64,000 nucleotides of DNA, taken from Candidatus Bilophila faecipullorum. Lineage in GTDB: Bacteria > Desulfobacterota > Desulfovibrionia > Desulfovibrionales > Desulfovibrionaceae. Location: positions 1 to 64,000 of the forward strand of contig CALVEZ010000008.1 of the NCBI GenBank assembly GCA_944326695.1, written 5' to 3'. Each line of letters begins with the position of its first letter. Positions within the stretch are counted from its first letter, which is position 1. Made by a program: the position numbers and the translations under genes. The notes below the pieces were generated by a model, which had not been told where the DNA came from, ran no database searches, and worked only from the letters and a program-made list of their open reading frames with translations. Shown here one piece after another: positions 8,648-17,159 of this stretch.

Positions 8648-9829
8648 ATGGCTATTGTTGAGAAAGTCGACGGTTTCTTTATTCCGAACGTGACCCTCAT
8701 CGGTGTCGGCGCCGCCAAATCCATCCCGGAACGCATTGTATATCTCAATGCGACGAAGCCGCTTCTCGTCACGGATAAAGGTATCGTCCACACCGGGATT
8801 CTGAAACAGATCACGGATATTCTTGACGATGCGGCCATGGAATACGCCATTTATGATGAAACCGTGCCCAATCCCACCGATCAAAACGTGGCCGCGGGCG
8901 TCGAACTGTATAGAAAAGAAGAATGTGACAGCCTCATTTCCATCGGCGGCGGCTCTTCGCATGACTGCTGCAAGGGCATCGGCCTTGTGGTTTCCAACGG
9001 CGGCCGCATCCATGATTATGAAGGCGTCGACAAATCCACGCAGCCCATGCCCCCCTATCTGGCCGTGAACACCACGGCGGGCACGGCTTCGGAAATCACC
9101 CGCTTCTGCATCATCACGGACAGCGCCCGCAAGGTCAAAATGGCCATCGTCGACTGGCGCATCACGCCGAGCGTGGCCATCAACGACCCCATTCTGATGG
9201 TCGGCATGCCCCCGGCCCTGACCGCCGCCACGGGCATGGACGCCCTCACCCACGCCGTGGAAGCCTACGTTTCCACCGGCGCCACTCCGCTCACCGACGC
9301 CTGCGCGGAAAAGGCCATCAAGCTCGTTTCCGAAAACCTGCGGCGCGCGGTCGCCAACGGCAACGACATCCACGCCCGCGAAGGCATGTGCTACGCCCAG
9401 TATCTGGCGGGCATGGCCTTCAACAACGCGAGCCTCGGCCACGTCCACGCCATGGCCCACCAGCTCGGCGGCTTCTACAACCTGCCGCACGGCGAATGCA
9501 ACGCCATCCTCCTGCCCATCGTCGAGGAGTACAACCTTCTCGCCCATGTGGACAAGTTCATCAACATCGCCCAGATGATGGACGAAAACATTGAGGGCCT
9601 GTCCAAGCGCGACGCCGCCGAACTCGCCATTTCCGCCATCCGCCGCCTCTCGCAGGACGTGGGCATCCCGTCCAGCATCACCGAGCTTGCCAAGCGCTAC
9701 GGCAAGGAAGTGAGCCGCAACGACATCCCGACCATGGTCGCCAACGCTCAGAAGGACGCCTGCGCGCTGACCAATCCGCGCAAGATGACCGACGCCGCGG
9801 TGCAGCAGTTGTACGAAGTGGCCTTCTAA
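8648..9829 (+). CDS. adh: Iron-containing alcohol dehydrogenase
   Basis: A cytoplasmic 393-residue group III (Fe-dependent) alcohol dehydrogenase that interconverts alcohols and aldehydes with NAD(H). The nucleotide-binding SIGGGSSHDCCKG and the metal site are visible: Asp and His of GMDALTHAVEAY, then HAMAHQLGG and the His of NLPHGECN. ATG 8648 has GGAGGA at good spacing; a GTG 15 bases upstream overlaps that site and is unlikely. In Desulfovibrio such enzymes are very abundant in ethanol/energy metabolism. In Bilophila a relative reduces sulfoacetaldehyde, and the sequence alone cannot separate these. Upstream repeats suggest redox or substrate control. Confidence 0.9.
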   Translation: MAIVEKVDGFFIPNVTLIGVGAAKSIPERIVYLNATKPLLVTDKGIVHTGILKQITDILDDAAMEYAIYDETVPNPTDQNVAAGVELYRKEECDSLISIGGGSSHDCCKGIGLVVSNGGRIHDYEGVDKSTQPMPPYLAVNTTAGTASEITRFCIITDSARKVKMAIVDWRITPSVAINDPILMVGMPPALTAATGMDALTHAVEAYVSTGATPLTDACAEKAIKLVSENLRRAVANGNDIHAREGMCYAQYLAGMAFNNASLGHVHAMAHQLGGFYNLPHGECNAILLPIVEEYNLLAHVDKFINIAQMMDENIEGLSKRDAAELAISAIRRLSQDVGIPSSITELAKRYGKEVSRNDIPTMVANAQKDACALTNPRKMTDAAVQQLYEVAF

Positions 9830-9840
9830 AGAAACAGGAC

Positions 9841-9865
9841 GGGGCCGTCTTCCGCACACGGCCCC
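9841..9865 (+). terminator. Stem-loop downstream of adh
   Basis: GGGGCCGT (9841-9848) pairs with ACGGCCCC (9858-9865) 11 bases after the adh stop codon. There is no clear T-run, so termination may be weak. Confidence 0.45.
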
Positions 9866-10092
9866 GCCCAGACAAAACGGCGGCCCGCCCCTGACCGGGA
9901 CGCTGGAAACGCGGCGGAGGAAGCCCCATCTCCGCCGCCTTTTTTCTGCCGCGCCAGCCCGCGCAAGGAAACCATCCCGCGTATTCCAGCCGTGGGCCTG
10001 GCAGGATGGGGCCTCCTTTCGGACGCGAATACGGTGCGGGGCGTCTCCACCCGGCTCACCTCCCGCCGGGAAAAAGATGTCCCTTACCGATC

Positions 10093-10127
10093 AAAGGGCC
10101 GGAATCCCATACGGATTCCGGCCCTTT
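10093..10127. terminator. Terminator between adh and the CorC-like gene
   Basis: A perfect 15-bp stem (10093-10107 with 10113-10127) is followed on the plus strand by a T/C-rich tract. It can serve both converging transcription units. The stretch 9866-10092 shows nothing else. Confidence 0.7.
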
Positions 10128-10153
10128 TTCTCTTTCTATCGGGAAAAGCGGCG

Positions 10154-11008
10154 CTAAGACGTCTCGCGCTCCGCCTCCGCAAGGGAGGGATCGGACGAAA
10201 GGGGCTCCACGATCACGCGGCGAATCTGCTTGGCATCGGCCTCGTCGACCGTGAAACGCCAGCCGTCGCATTCAAAAATTTCTCCGACCTCGGGCACATG
10301 GCCGGCCTCAAGGCACAGATAGCCGCCGATGGTGTCCACCTCGTCGGCTTCCAGCCTGATGCCCAGTTCCTCAAGGTCTTCGAGGTAGGCGCGGCCCGAA
10401 AGGGCATAACGCGACTCCCCGAGAGGGTGGATGTCCTCTTCCTTGGGCGCATCGTGCTCGTCCTCAATGTCGCCCACGATCTCTTCAAGGATATCCTCGA
10501 TGGTGGCGAGGCCGGACGTGCCGCCGTATTCGTCCACGGCGATGGCGATGTGGTTCTTGCGGGCCCGAAATTCCTGCAACAGTTCGCTCACGATCTTGGT
10601 TTCGGGAACAAAAAAGGGCGAACGCATGATTTCGTCCACCGGCGTGTGGTGTTTGGCGGGATCGATGAGCAGACCGATAAGGTCCTTGGCGTAGGCGATG
10701 CCGATGATGTTGTCGCGCGTGTCCTTGTAGATGGGCAATCTGGAGTGCCCGGTTTCCACAATGCATTGCGCCACTTCGCTCACGGGAGAGCCCGTAGGCA
10801 TACAGTCGAAATCCGTTCGCGGGGTCATGATGTCCTGCACCTGCACGTCGTCGAGGCGCAGGATGCTCAGGATCATGGAACCTTCGGCAATGTCGAGTTC
10901 TCCCTCGTTTCTCGCCTCCATGACGGCCTGTTCAAGCGAATCCCCGGAACGGCCGCCGAACAGACCGCATACTCGCTCCCACAAACTTTTGTCCGTACTT
11001 CGGTCCAA
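10154..11008 (-). CDS. CorC/HlyC-family CBS-domain protein
   Basis: A 284-residue soluble protein. Residues about 55-180 form a CBS pair (DIMTPRTDFDCMP through VDEYGGTSGLATIEDILEEIVGDI), and the last 85 residues form the CorC/HlyC transporter-associated domain with YLEDLEELGI. E. coli CorC (YbeX) is linked to magnesium/cobalt efflux. There is no membrane DUF21 domain, so it is the short cytosolic type. The start is TTG 11008, supported by GAGGAG seven bases upstream; an in-frame ATG is not available nearby. Neighbours give no further clue. Confidence 0.8.
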   Translation of the reverse strand: MDRSTDKSLWERVCGLFGGRSGDSLEQAVMEARNEGELDIAEGSMILSILRLDDVQVQDIMTPRTDFDCMPTGSPVSEVAQCIVETGHSRLPIYKDTRDNIIGIAYAKDLIGLLIDPAKHHTPVDEIMRSPFFVPETKIVSELLQEFRARKNHIAIAVDEYGGTSGLATIEDILEEIVGDIEDEHDAPKEEDIHPLGESRYALSGRAYLEDLEELGIRLEADEVDTIGGYLCLEAGHVPEVGEIFECDGWRFTVDEADAKQIRRVIVEPLSSDPSLAEAERETS

Positions 11009-11245
11009 GCGTGTCTCCTCAGGTAACCGGTGAAGGGCGGGCGGCCTCCCGGCCTTGCCACGGAAGATGTTGCGCCGCGTACCCTAAAAATTTTCCTCTA
11101 TGATTCCACACTGTTCGGATATATCAAAAACTGCCGGCTCTCACAGAAGCCGTCTTCTCTCCGAACGTTCCCTGCAACATGTATCTTTGTTTATAGCCAT
11201 TCCCCGTGCGATGCGCAATGTGCCGAAAGGCCCGCGCTTCAAAAA

Positions 11246-12361
11246 TTAGGCCCGCCGCGTGAACATCCAGATGGCGCAGAGCATGGACACGGCGGTAATG
11301 GCCGCAATCCGGGCGCTGCTGTCCAGCGCCGCGCTCATGGTGATGTCCTTGAGGAAAAGGCCCTGCAGAATGACGATGAAATGGCGCAAAGGGTTAAGCT
11401 CGCTCAAATGCTGCAAAAACAGCGGCATGTTGTTGACCGGGGTCATGAAGCCGGAAAGCAGGATGCACGGCACGGCCACGGTGAAGCAGCCGAGAAAAGC
11501 CTGTTGCTGCGTGGAGGCGAACGACGACACCATAAGCCCTATGCTGCTGACGGAAAATGAGAACAGGAGCATGGTCCCGTAGAGCACGGCCACCGACCCC
11601 ACGAAGGGGACCCCGAAGAACCATATGGTCGACAGGAAAAAGATGGTGCCATGCACGAGCCCCACCACACAGCCGGGAATAAGCTTGCCGAAGGCGATTT
11701 CCACGGGACTCGCGGGAGAAACGAGCATCTGGTCGAAGGTGCCGAGTTCCCTTTCCCGCGCCACGGTCAGGCCCGTGATGATCATCCCCATCATGAAATT
11801 GATGGTGCCGATGAGGTTCGGCAAAATGAACCAGCGGAAATCAAGGTTGGGATTGAACCAGTTGATCGGTTCCGCCTCCACGCGCACCGGCTGGGCGGTA
11901 ATGAAGGCGGGCGTGGTCAAGGCTACGCCCCGCACGATCTCCTGCACATACTGCGTCAGAATCTGCGCGGTATTGGAGCGCCGCCCGTCGAGCAAAAGCT
12001 GGACCTCGGCGGGCACGCCCCGCTCGATCTTCGCGGAAAAGTCGTTTTGGAAGCGCATGACCACGAGCACCTTCTGCCGATTGATGGCCTCGTCCGCCTT
12101 TTTCGCATCAAAGGCGAAGGTGATGTCCCGGAAGGAGGGGGAACCCCGCAGACGGCTGATGATCTCCTGACTCCAGTAGCCCGCGTCGTCATTGATCACC
12201 AGCACGTCCACGTTCTTGACTTCCATCGTGGCCGCCCACGCGAAGATGAATATCTGGATGACCGGTGGAATCAGGACCATAAAACGGCTCTGCCGCGTGC
12301 CCATGAGCACGAGCAGCTCCTTGCGGGCTATGGCGAGTATGCGGCGAATCGTCTGCATCAT
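11246..12361 (-). CDS. ybhR: ABC-2 exporter permease (YbhR-like)
   Basis: A 371-residue integral membrane protein of the ABC-2 drug/small-molecule exporter class. One N-terminal helix (after RKELLVLMGT) is followed by a periplasmic domain of about 140 residues, then five helices with the ARERELGTFDQMLVSP coupling motif typical of YbhR/YhhJ. It is the last gene of a ybhG-F-S-R-type operon. Two adjacent ATGs (12361 and 12358) are possible. The only plausible Shine-Dalgarno, CCGGAGGC, lies inside repeat B2. A 299-base gap filled with repeats separates it from ybhS, so its coupling to the upstream genes is looser than in E. coli. Confidence 0.88.
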   Translation of the reverse strand: MMQTIRRILAIARKELLVLMGTRQSRFMVLIPPVIQIFIFAWAATMEVKNVDVLVINDDAGYWSQEIISRLRGSPSFRDITFAFDAKKADEAINRQKVLVVMRFQNDFSAKIERGVPAEVQLLLDGRRSNTAQILTQYVQEIVRGVALTTPAFITAQPVRVEAEPINWFNPNLDFRWFILPNLIGTINFMMGMIITGLTVARERELGTFDQMLVSPASPVEIAFGKLIPGCVVGLVHGTIFFLSTIWFFGVPFVGSVAVLYGTMLLFSFSVSSIGLMVSSFASTQQQAFLGCFTVAVPCILLSGFMTPVNNMPLFLQHLSELNPLRHFIVILQGLFLKDITMSAALDSSARIAAITAVSMLCAIWMFTRRA

Positions 12362-12370
12362 AAGGGGATA

Positions 12371-12413
12371 TGCCTCCGGCGGCCGGGGGGAATGATTCCC
12401 CCCGGACCCCCTC
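12371..12413 (+). repeat. Repeat family B copy B2, in the 5' region of ybhR
   Basis: GCCTCCGGCGGC followed by the palindrome GGGGGGAATGATTCCCCCC and ACCCCCTC. Read on the minus strand, its edge gives GCCGGAGGC 10 bases before the ybhR start. Confidence 0.8.
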
Positions 12414-12536
12414 ACGGCGGAAGGCCCGGCTACGCCGCGCCTCCCGCTGCGGGAATTCAGTATACAAAACCTTACTCAGGACCTTTCTCTTTTCCCAAAA
12501 ATACGCTTCCCATCCCCGAAAGGAACGGACTCCCTC

Positions 12537-12656
12537 CGCGCCGCCTCCCCACCAGTCGAACGTCTTTGAAGGGAAGGGGGGAGGTTTGGAGGGGGGAAGG
12601 GAAACGTGGGGGTGCTCCCCCCTTCTTGAGAAAGTTTCCCTTCCCCCCTCCAATCT
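12537..12656 (+). repeat. Repeat family A copy A2, between ybhS and ybhR
   Basis: Contains the box CCTCCCCACCAGTCGAA (12544-12560), TCTTTGAAG, GGGGAGGTTTGGAGG, and a long stem whose outer arms pair GGAGGGGGGAAGGGAAAC with its complement ending near 12651. The loop is longer and less regular than in other copies. Confidence 0.8.
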
Positions 12657-12660
12657 TCTC

Positions 12661-13815
12661 TCACGCATCCAGCCGCTTTATCAGCTTCCTGTACGTGATC
12701 ACCAGAAAAACGGCGGCAATGCCGAGCATGAAGGCCATGCGGGGCCAGAAGACGGCCCAGATGTCCCCGGCCAGAAAGACGGTCTGCAACGCCGTGTTGA
12801 AATGCCGGGCCGGGATGATCAACGTCAGATATTGCAACACTTCGGGCATACTGTTGATGTCGAAAATAAAGCCCGAAAGGATCACGGAGGGCAAAAAGCC
12901 GGTGATGAGCCCCGTCTGGGCGGCCAGAAGCTGCTGCTTGGTCAGAATGGAAATGAGCAGCCCCTGCCCCAGCGCGGGCATGAGAAAGGCGCTCGACAGC
13001 ACGAAGAGGGCGAAAACCGAGCCGCGCAAAGGAACCTCAAAAAGAAAGACCCCGGACAAGGCGCAAATCGTCATGGAAAACATGCCCAAGAAATAGTAAG
13101 GAATGAGTTTGCTGAGAAGTATCTGCATCCGTGTTACGGGCGTGGCGAAAAGGGATTCCATCGTCCCCCGCTCGTACTCGCGGGCGATGACCAGCGCCGT
13201 CAGCATGGTCCCGATGAGCGTCATGACGATGGTAATGGAGCCGGGCACCAGATACCAGCGGCTTTTCGCCGCCGGATTGAACCAGTAGCGCGGGGCGACC
13301 TCGATGGGCTGCTTTTGCAGCGTCGCGCCGGGCGTCAACGTCTGCTGCCAGTTGGCGATGACGCCCTGACTGTAGCCGCGGATGAAATTCGCCGTGTTGC
13401 TCTCGCTCCCGGAAACGATCACCTGTATGGGCGCAACGCCGCCCCGTCCCTGCCCGGATTCGAGCAATGCCTCGAAATCATAGGGGATGACGATAAAGCC
13501 GGAAATGACGCTGTCGCGCATCATGCGCCCCGCCTCGGCGCGGGACAGGGCCTGATGCACCCGGAAATTGGGGGAATGCGCGAAATTTTCCTGAAGCTGC
13601 AAGCCCGCCTGACTGTTGCTTTCGTCAAGGATAACGATATCCATTACCCCGGCGTCCAGCGTGATGCCGTAACCGAAGAGCAGCAGGAAGATCATGGGCA
13701 GAATCGCCGCCACCAGATAGGACGAGGGATCGCGCACGATCTGCTTGCTTTCCTTGCCCATGAGCGCGAAAAGCTGCGCCAGCCACTGCCACGCCGAAGC
13801 GCCGCGCCCGTTCAT
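12661..13815 (-). CDS. ybhS: ABC-2 exporter permease (YbhS-like)
   Basis: A 384-residue membrane protein paralogous to the next gene. A first helix (LVAAILPMIFLLLFGYG) is followed by an extracytoplasmic domain of about 140 residues and five C-terminal helices, with AREYERGTMESLFATPV as coupling motif. The ATG overlaps the TGA of the ATPase gene (ATGA), implying translational coupling. The two permeases should form the heterodimeric channel for the fused ATPase. Confidence 0.9.
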   Translation of the reverse strand: MNGRGASAWQWLAQLFALMGKESKQIVRDPSSYLVAAILPMIFLLLFGYGITLDAGVMDIVILDESNSQAGLQLQENFAHSPNFRVHQALSRAEAGRMMRDSVISGFIVIPYDFEALLESGQGRGGVAPIQVIVSGSESNTANFIRGYSQGVIANWQQTLTPGATLQKQPIEVAPRYWFNPAAKSRWYLVPGSITIVMTLIGTMLTALVIAREYERGTMESLFATPVTRMQILLSKLIPYYFLGMFSMTICALSGVFLFEVPLRGSVFALFVLSSAFLMPALGQGLLISILTKQQLLAAQTGLITGFLPSVILSGFIFDINSMPEVLQYLTLIIPARHFNTALQTVFLAGDIWAVFWPRMAFMLGIAAVFLVITYRKLIKRLDA

Positions 13816-15959
13816 GCCGCGCCTCCTTTGCGCCCCACCGCTTCGATGTAGGCGATGAAGGCGTCCTCAAGCGTCATGTCTTCCGCCCTTTCCTCCGTTT
13901 TCTCCGTGCGCGGCGCCTTGGCCTTAAGATCATCGGGCGTACCGCGCGCAATGACGCCGCCCTGAAAAATCAGTGCGATCTCGTCGCAATATTCCGCTTC
14001 TTCCATAAAATGCGTCGTCACGAGCACGGCCACACCATTTTGCGTCATGGCGTTGATATGCTTCCAGAATTCCCGCCGTGTCCGGGGATCGACCCCTGAT
14101 GTGGGCTCATCAAGAAAGAGCACCGACGGCCTGTGCAGGGTGGCGCAGGCCATCGCCAGACGCTGTTTCTGCCCCAGCGGGAGGTTGAAGGCGCGGACAT
14201 GCCGGAAGCCCTGCAGGTCGAGGGCCTCAATAAGCCCGTCAACGCGAGGGCGGACCTCAGCCCGGGGCAGGCCGTAGAGGTCAGCCATAAGCCGCATGTT
14301 CTGCTCTACGGTCAACTCGCCGTACAGCGAAAATTTCTGGGCCATGTAGCCCAGTCTGGCCCGGGCCGCACCCCCTGCCGTAAGCAGGTTCATCCCGGCC
14401 ACGAAGCATTGCCCTTCCGTGGGGCGCGACAGGCCGCACAACATGCGGAAGGTGGTGGATTTGCCCGCCCCGTTGGGACCGAGCAGGCCGAAGATACGGC
14501 CCGGCTGCACCTCGAAACTGATGTCGTGCGCCGCCACGAAATTTCCGAAACGTTTCGTCAGCCCCTCGGCCCGGATGACGGGAGGGGCGGAGGCGAAGGG
14601 CACGGGCGAGCCCCCGGGGGAAGGGAGGGGAAACTTTTCTGAAGAAAAGCTTTCCCCTCCCTTCCCCCGAACCCCCTTCCCTCCTCTTCCAAAGACGTTC
14701 GACGAGTGGGGAGGCTGTGCGGAGGGCGTTTCCCGAGGAGGCGGGGAAGATAGGGACGCCTCGAGGGAGGGGGTGGAGAAAGAAGATACCGGAGAGACGG
14801 ATGGAGAGGGAGAAAGCGCCTCGGCCTTCCCTTCGCCTTCCGGTCCCGGCCCGGAGGAGGGAGGAAAGGCGGGGCCCTCCCCGGCTTCCGGCAAAAACGG
14901 CGAAGGACGCCGGTCCATGCCCCCCACGGCGTCGATATAGGCGTCCTCAAGACGCGGCTCTGCGGGGCGCAGCTCGACGCCCCCCCGGGTAAAAGCTCCG
15001 TCGTGCGCGTCCTGAAGGACCACACGGATACGGCTGCCCTGAATCAGCGCGTCGCGCACGTCCGGCTCCTGCTGCCAGCGGGCGAGCATCCGGCGGGCTT
15101 CGCCGGGCGGCGGAGAAAAGGCGAAGACGCGTCCCGCCACCCGCGCCGTGAATCCGGCGGGCGGCCCTTCGTAGACCAGACGTCCCTGATCAAGCATGAG
15201 CACGTGGGCGCAACGTTCGGCCTCATCCATATAGGCGGTGGACCACAGGACGGACATGCCGCCCACGGCCAAATCGGACACCATTTTCCACAGCTCGCGC
15301 CGGGAGAGGGGATCGACGCCAACGCCCGGCTCGTCGAGAAGGAGCAGGCGCGGCGTGGTCAGCAGGGCGCAGGCAAGGCCGAGCTTCTGTTTCATGCCGC
15401 CGGAAAGCTTCCCCGCCAGCCGTTCCGTAAAGGGCCCCAAACTGGTAAAGGCCAGCAGTTTCTCGAAAATGGCCTGCCGTTCCGGGTTTTGAAGGCCGCG
15501 CAGCTCGGCATGAAGATTCAGATTGTCGATGACGGAAAGGTCTTCGTACAGGCCGAATCGCTGCGGCATGTAGCCGATATCATGGAGGATGGCCGAGAAC
15601 GACTCCGAAGGCCCCTTGTCCGGCGCGGACGCCGCCGTTCCATCCTCGTGCCCTGCGGGGGCCCGCCTGCGTCCGGGGGCTTGCCCCGCTTCTTCGGAAC
15701 GCCGGGCGAAAGCGGAGTCGCCGGGCGCGCGGCCCAAGACCTCCACCCGGCCCGACGTGGGCAGGAGCAGCCCCGCCAGAAGGCGCATGAGCGTCGTCTT
15801 GCCCGCCGCGTCGGGGCCCACCAAGCCCACGACCCGACCGGCGGGGATGTCGGCGGTCACGTCCTGCAAAGCGGGCGGCGTCCCGGGCGGCACGTCCGGG
15901 AAAACCTTGGACACGGCCTCAAGGCGGATGACCGGGCCTTGCGGCCCCGGCGCGCTCAC
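13812..15959 (-). CDS. ybhF: Fused double ABC ATPase (YbhF-like) with a repeat-derived linker
   Basis: A 715-residue protein, about 135 longer than E. coli YbhF. NBD1: Walker A GPDAAGKTT (48-56), an extra low-complexity stretch at about 78-120, Q-loop YMPQRFGLYEDL, signature LSGGMKQK (185-192), Walker B LLLLDEP. NBD2 starts near 459: Walker A GPNGAGKST, YMAQKFSLYGEL, a degenerate signature LPLGQKQR and Walker B VLFLDEP. Residues 350-458 are a Pro/Ser/Gly-rich linker. Codons for about 414-450 are a reverse copy of repeat family A read in frame. GTG start overlapping the ybhG stop (GTGA). It energises export through the two permeases. Confidence 0.9.
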   Translation of the reverse strand: MSAPGPQGPVIRLEAVSKVFPDVPPGTPPALQDVTADIPAGRVVGLVGPDAAGKTTLMRLLAGLLLPTSGRVEVLGRAPGDSAFARRSEEAGQAPGRRRAPAGHEDGTAASAPDKGPSESFSAILHDIGYMPQRFGLYEDLSVIDNLNLHAELRGLQNPERQAIFEKLLAFTSLGPFTERLAGKLSGGMKQKLGLACALLTTPRLLLLDEPGVGVDPLSRRELWKMVSDLAVGGMSVLWSTAYMDEAERCAHVLMLDQGRLVYEGPPAGFTARVAGRVFAFSPPPGEARRMLARWQQEPDVRDALIQGSRIRVVLQDAHDGAFTRGGVELRPAEPRLEDAYIDAVGGMDRRPSPFLPEAGEGPAFPPSSGPGPEGEGKAEALSPSPSVSPVSSFSTPSLEASLSSPPPRETPSAQPPHSSNVFGRGGKGVRGKGGESFSSEKFPLPSPGGSPVPFASAPPVIRAEGLTKRFGNFVAAHDISFEVQPGRIFGLLGPNGAGKSTTFRMLCGLSRPTEGQCFVAGMNLLTAGGAARARLGYMAQKFSLYGELTVEQNMRLMADLYGLPRAEVRPRVDGLIEALDLQGFRHVRAFNLPLGQKQRLAMACATLHRPSVLFLDEPTSGVDPRTRREFWKHINAMTQNGVAVLVTTHFMEEAEYCDEIALIFQGGVIARGTPDDLKAKAPRTEKTEERAEDMTLEDAFIAYIEAVGRKGGAA
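14611..14722 (-). repeat. Repeat family A copy A3, inside the ybhF coding sequence
   Basis: Reverse-strand copy. Its box is CCTCCCCACTCGTCGAA (two changes from consensus), followed by GTCTTTGGAAGAG. The stem pairs 14616-14639 with 14643-14668, with one bulge. It lies wholly within the open reading frame and encodes part of the inter-domain linker. Confidence 0.8.
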
Positions 15960-16951
15960 GGCCTGCCCCCGTCCTTGCGCAGGGTCACGGTGACGGGCAT
16001 CCCCTGCCGCATCACGTTGTCCGGGTCTTCCGCCACGACGCGGAAACGGAAGACCAGATCGTTGCGCACTTCCTTGGTTTCCACGGTCTTGGGCGTAAAC
16101 TCGGCGGTGGGGGAGATGAAGCCCACAAAGCCGCGGTACGTCTTGCCCGGCGTGGCGTCGATGGACAGCAGTGCCTCCTGACCGGGGCGGATATGGCCCA
16201 GATTCGGCTGCGTGACATAGGCGCGTATCCAGACCGGATTGTTCAGGGTGACGGCGTATACCGTCTGGCCCGGCTGAACCACGGCCCCCACCTCGTGCAC
16301 GCGGGTGAGCACCACCCCGTCCTGCGGCGCGAAAAGCTCGGTATCGGAAACATTAAGGGAAGCCGTGTGCACGGCGGCTTCGGCGGCCTTGACCGCCGCT
16401 TCCTGCCGCATGACCTCCTCGGCCCGGTAGCCGGCCTCCATGAGCCTGAGCTGTTCCTGCGCCGCGTCGCGGCGGGACAGGGCCTCGGTATAGGCCGAAC
16501 GCGCGTCGTCCAGCTCGCGTTGGGAAAGCGCCCGCTGCTTGCGCAGGTTTTCCGTGCGCCGCAGGGTGATGGCGGCATTGTTGAAGGCCGCCTGCGCGCC
16601 TTCCAGAGAAGCCCGGGCCTGCGCCACGTCCTCGGGGCGGTAGCCGTTGAGCATCTGGGCATAGGCCGCCTGCTGCATGGCCAATTCCGCCTGCGCCCGG
16701 CTCAGGGCGTATTCGAGAGGCTGGAGATCAAGCTGCGCCAGCTTTTCCCCGGCCTTCACCGTGTCGCCTTCTTCCTTGTACAGTTCCGTGATCCTCCCCC
16801 CGACCCGGAAAGCGACGTCAACCTGCCGGATGTCAACGTTGCCGTACAGCGTCAGCACGTCCGAAGGCGTGCGCTTGTCGCCGTAAAGCCACCACGCACC
16901 CCCCGCAAGGCAGGCGAGGACGACGAGGATCAGGATGATACGCTTCCACAT
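15956..16951 (-). CDS. ybhG: HlyD-family membrane-fusion protein (YbhG-like)
   Basis: A 331-residue periplasmic adaptor. One N-terminal membrane anchor (RIILILVVLACLAGGAWWLYG) precedes a lipoyl/barrel half (VDIRQVDVAFRVGGRITELYKEEGD, quoted in part), a long coiled-coil hairpin at about 75-180 rich in Ala/Glu/Arg, and the second lipoyl half (LFAPQDGVVLTRVHEVGAVV). ATG 16951 has GGAGG upstream; an earlier ATG would add only five residues. First gene of the exporter operon, divergent from cecR. In E. coli the YbhGFSR system exports Na+/Li+ and drugs such as tetracycline; the substrate here is not determined. Confidence 0.88.
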   Translation of the reverse strand: MWKRIILILVVLACLAGGAWWLYGDKRTPSDVLTLYGNVDIRQVDVAFRVGGRITELYKEEGDTVKAGEKLAQLDLQPLEYALSRAQAELAMQQAAYAQMLNGYRPEDVAQARASLEGAQAAFNNAAITLRRTENLRKQRALSQRELDDARSAYTEALSRRDAAQEQLRLMEAGYRAEEVMRQEAAVKAAEAAVHTASLNVSDTELFAPQDGVVLTRVHEVGAVVQPGQTVYAVTLNNPVWIRAYVTQPNLGHIRPGQEALLSIDATPGKTYRGFVGFISPTAEFTPKTVETKEVRNDLVFRFRVVAEDPDNVMRQGMPVTVTLRKDGGRP

Positions 16952-17075
16952 GGACGCCTCCGGCATGAAAAAACAGAGAAAAAAGACGCCTGCCACGAGC
17001 GGGGGCCCCTCAGGAAAAGCCCGCACTGGACGTGAAACCTTCCTCAAGGCACCGCCTGTAGCCGCCTTGTTTCAA

Positions 17076-17104
17076 AAGATAGGCAAAGGTTTACGGCAAG
17101 TCAA
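17076..17104 (-). promoter_or_regulatory. Promoter of the ybhGFSR operon
   Basis: On the minus strand, TTGACT (17099-17104), a 17-base spacer and TATCTT (17076-17081). The -35 hexamer lies in the left arm of the 17098-17132 inverted repeat. Confidence 0.6.
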
Positions 17105-17132
17105 ATTAAAATTTTAAGTTTCGATTTGACTT
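17098..17132. promoter_or_regulatory. Inverted-repeat operator between cecR and ybhG
   Basis: AAGTCAAAT (17098-17106) is repeated inverted as ATTTGACTT (17124-17132) with 17 bases between, and TTAAAATTTTAA sits in the middle. Both arms contain a -35 element, one for each divergent unit. This is the expected layout for a TetR repressor controlling itself and the exporter. Confidence 0.6.
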
Positions 17133-17154
17133 ATCATCCGACTTTTTTTAGAAA
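17126..17154 (+). promoter_or_regulatory. Putative cecR promoter
   Basis: TTGACT (17126-17131), a 17-base spacer and TAGAAA (17149-17154). The -10 hexamer ends only five bases before the cecR ATG, implying a leaderless transcript. Confidence 0.45.
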
Positions 17155-17159
17155 AAAGC

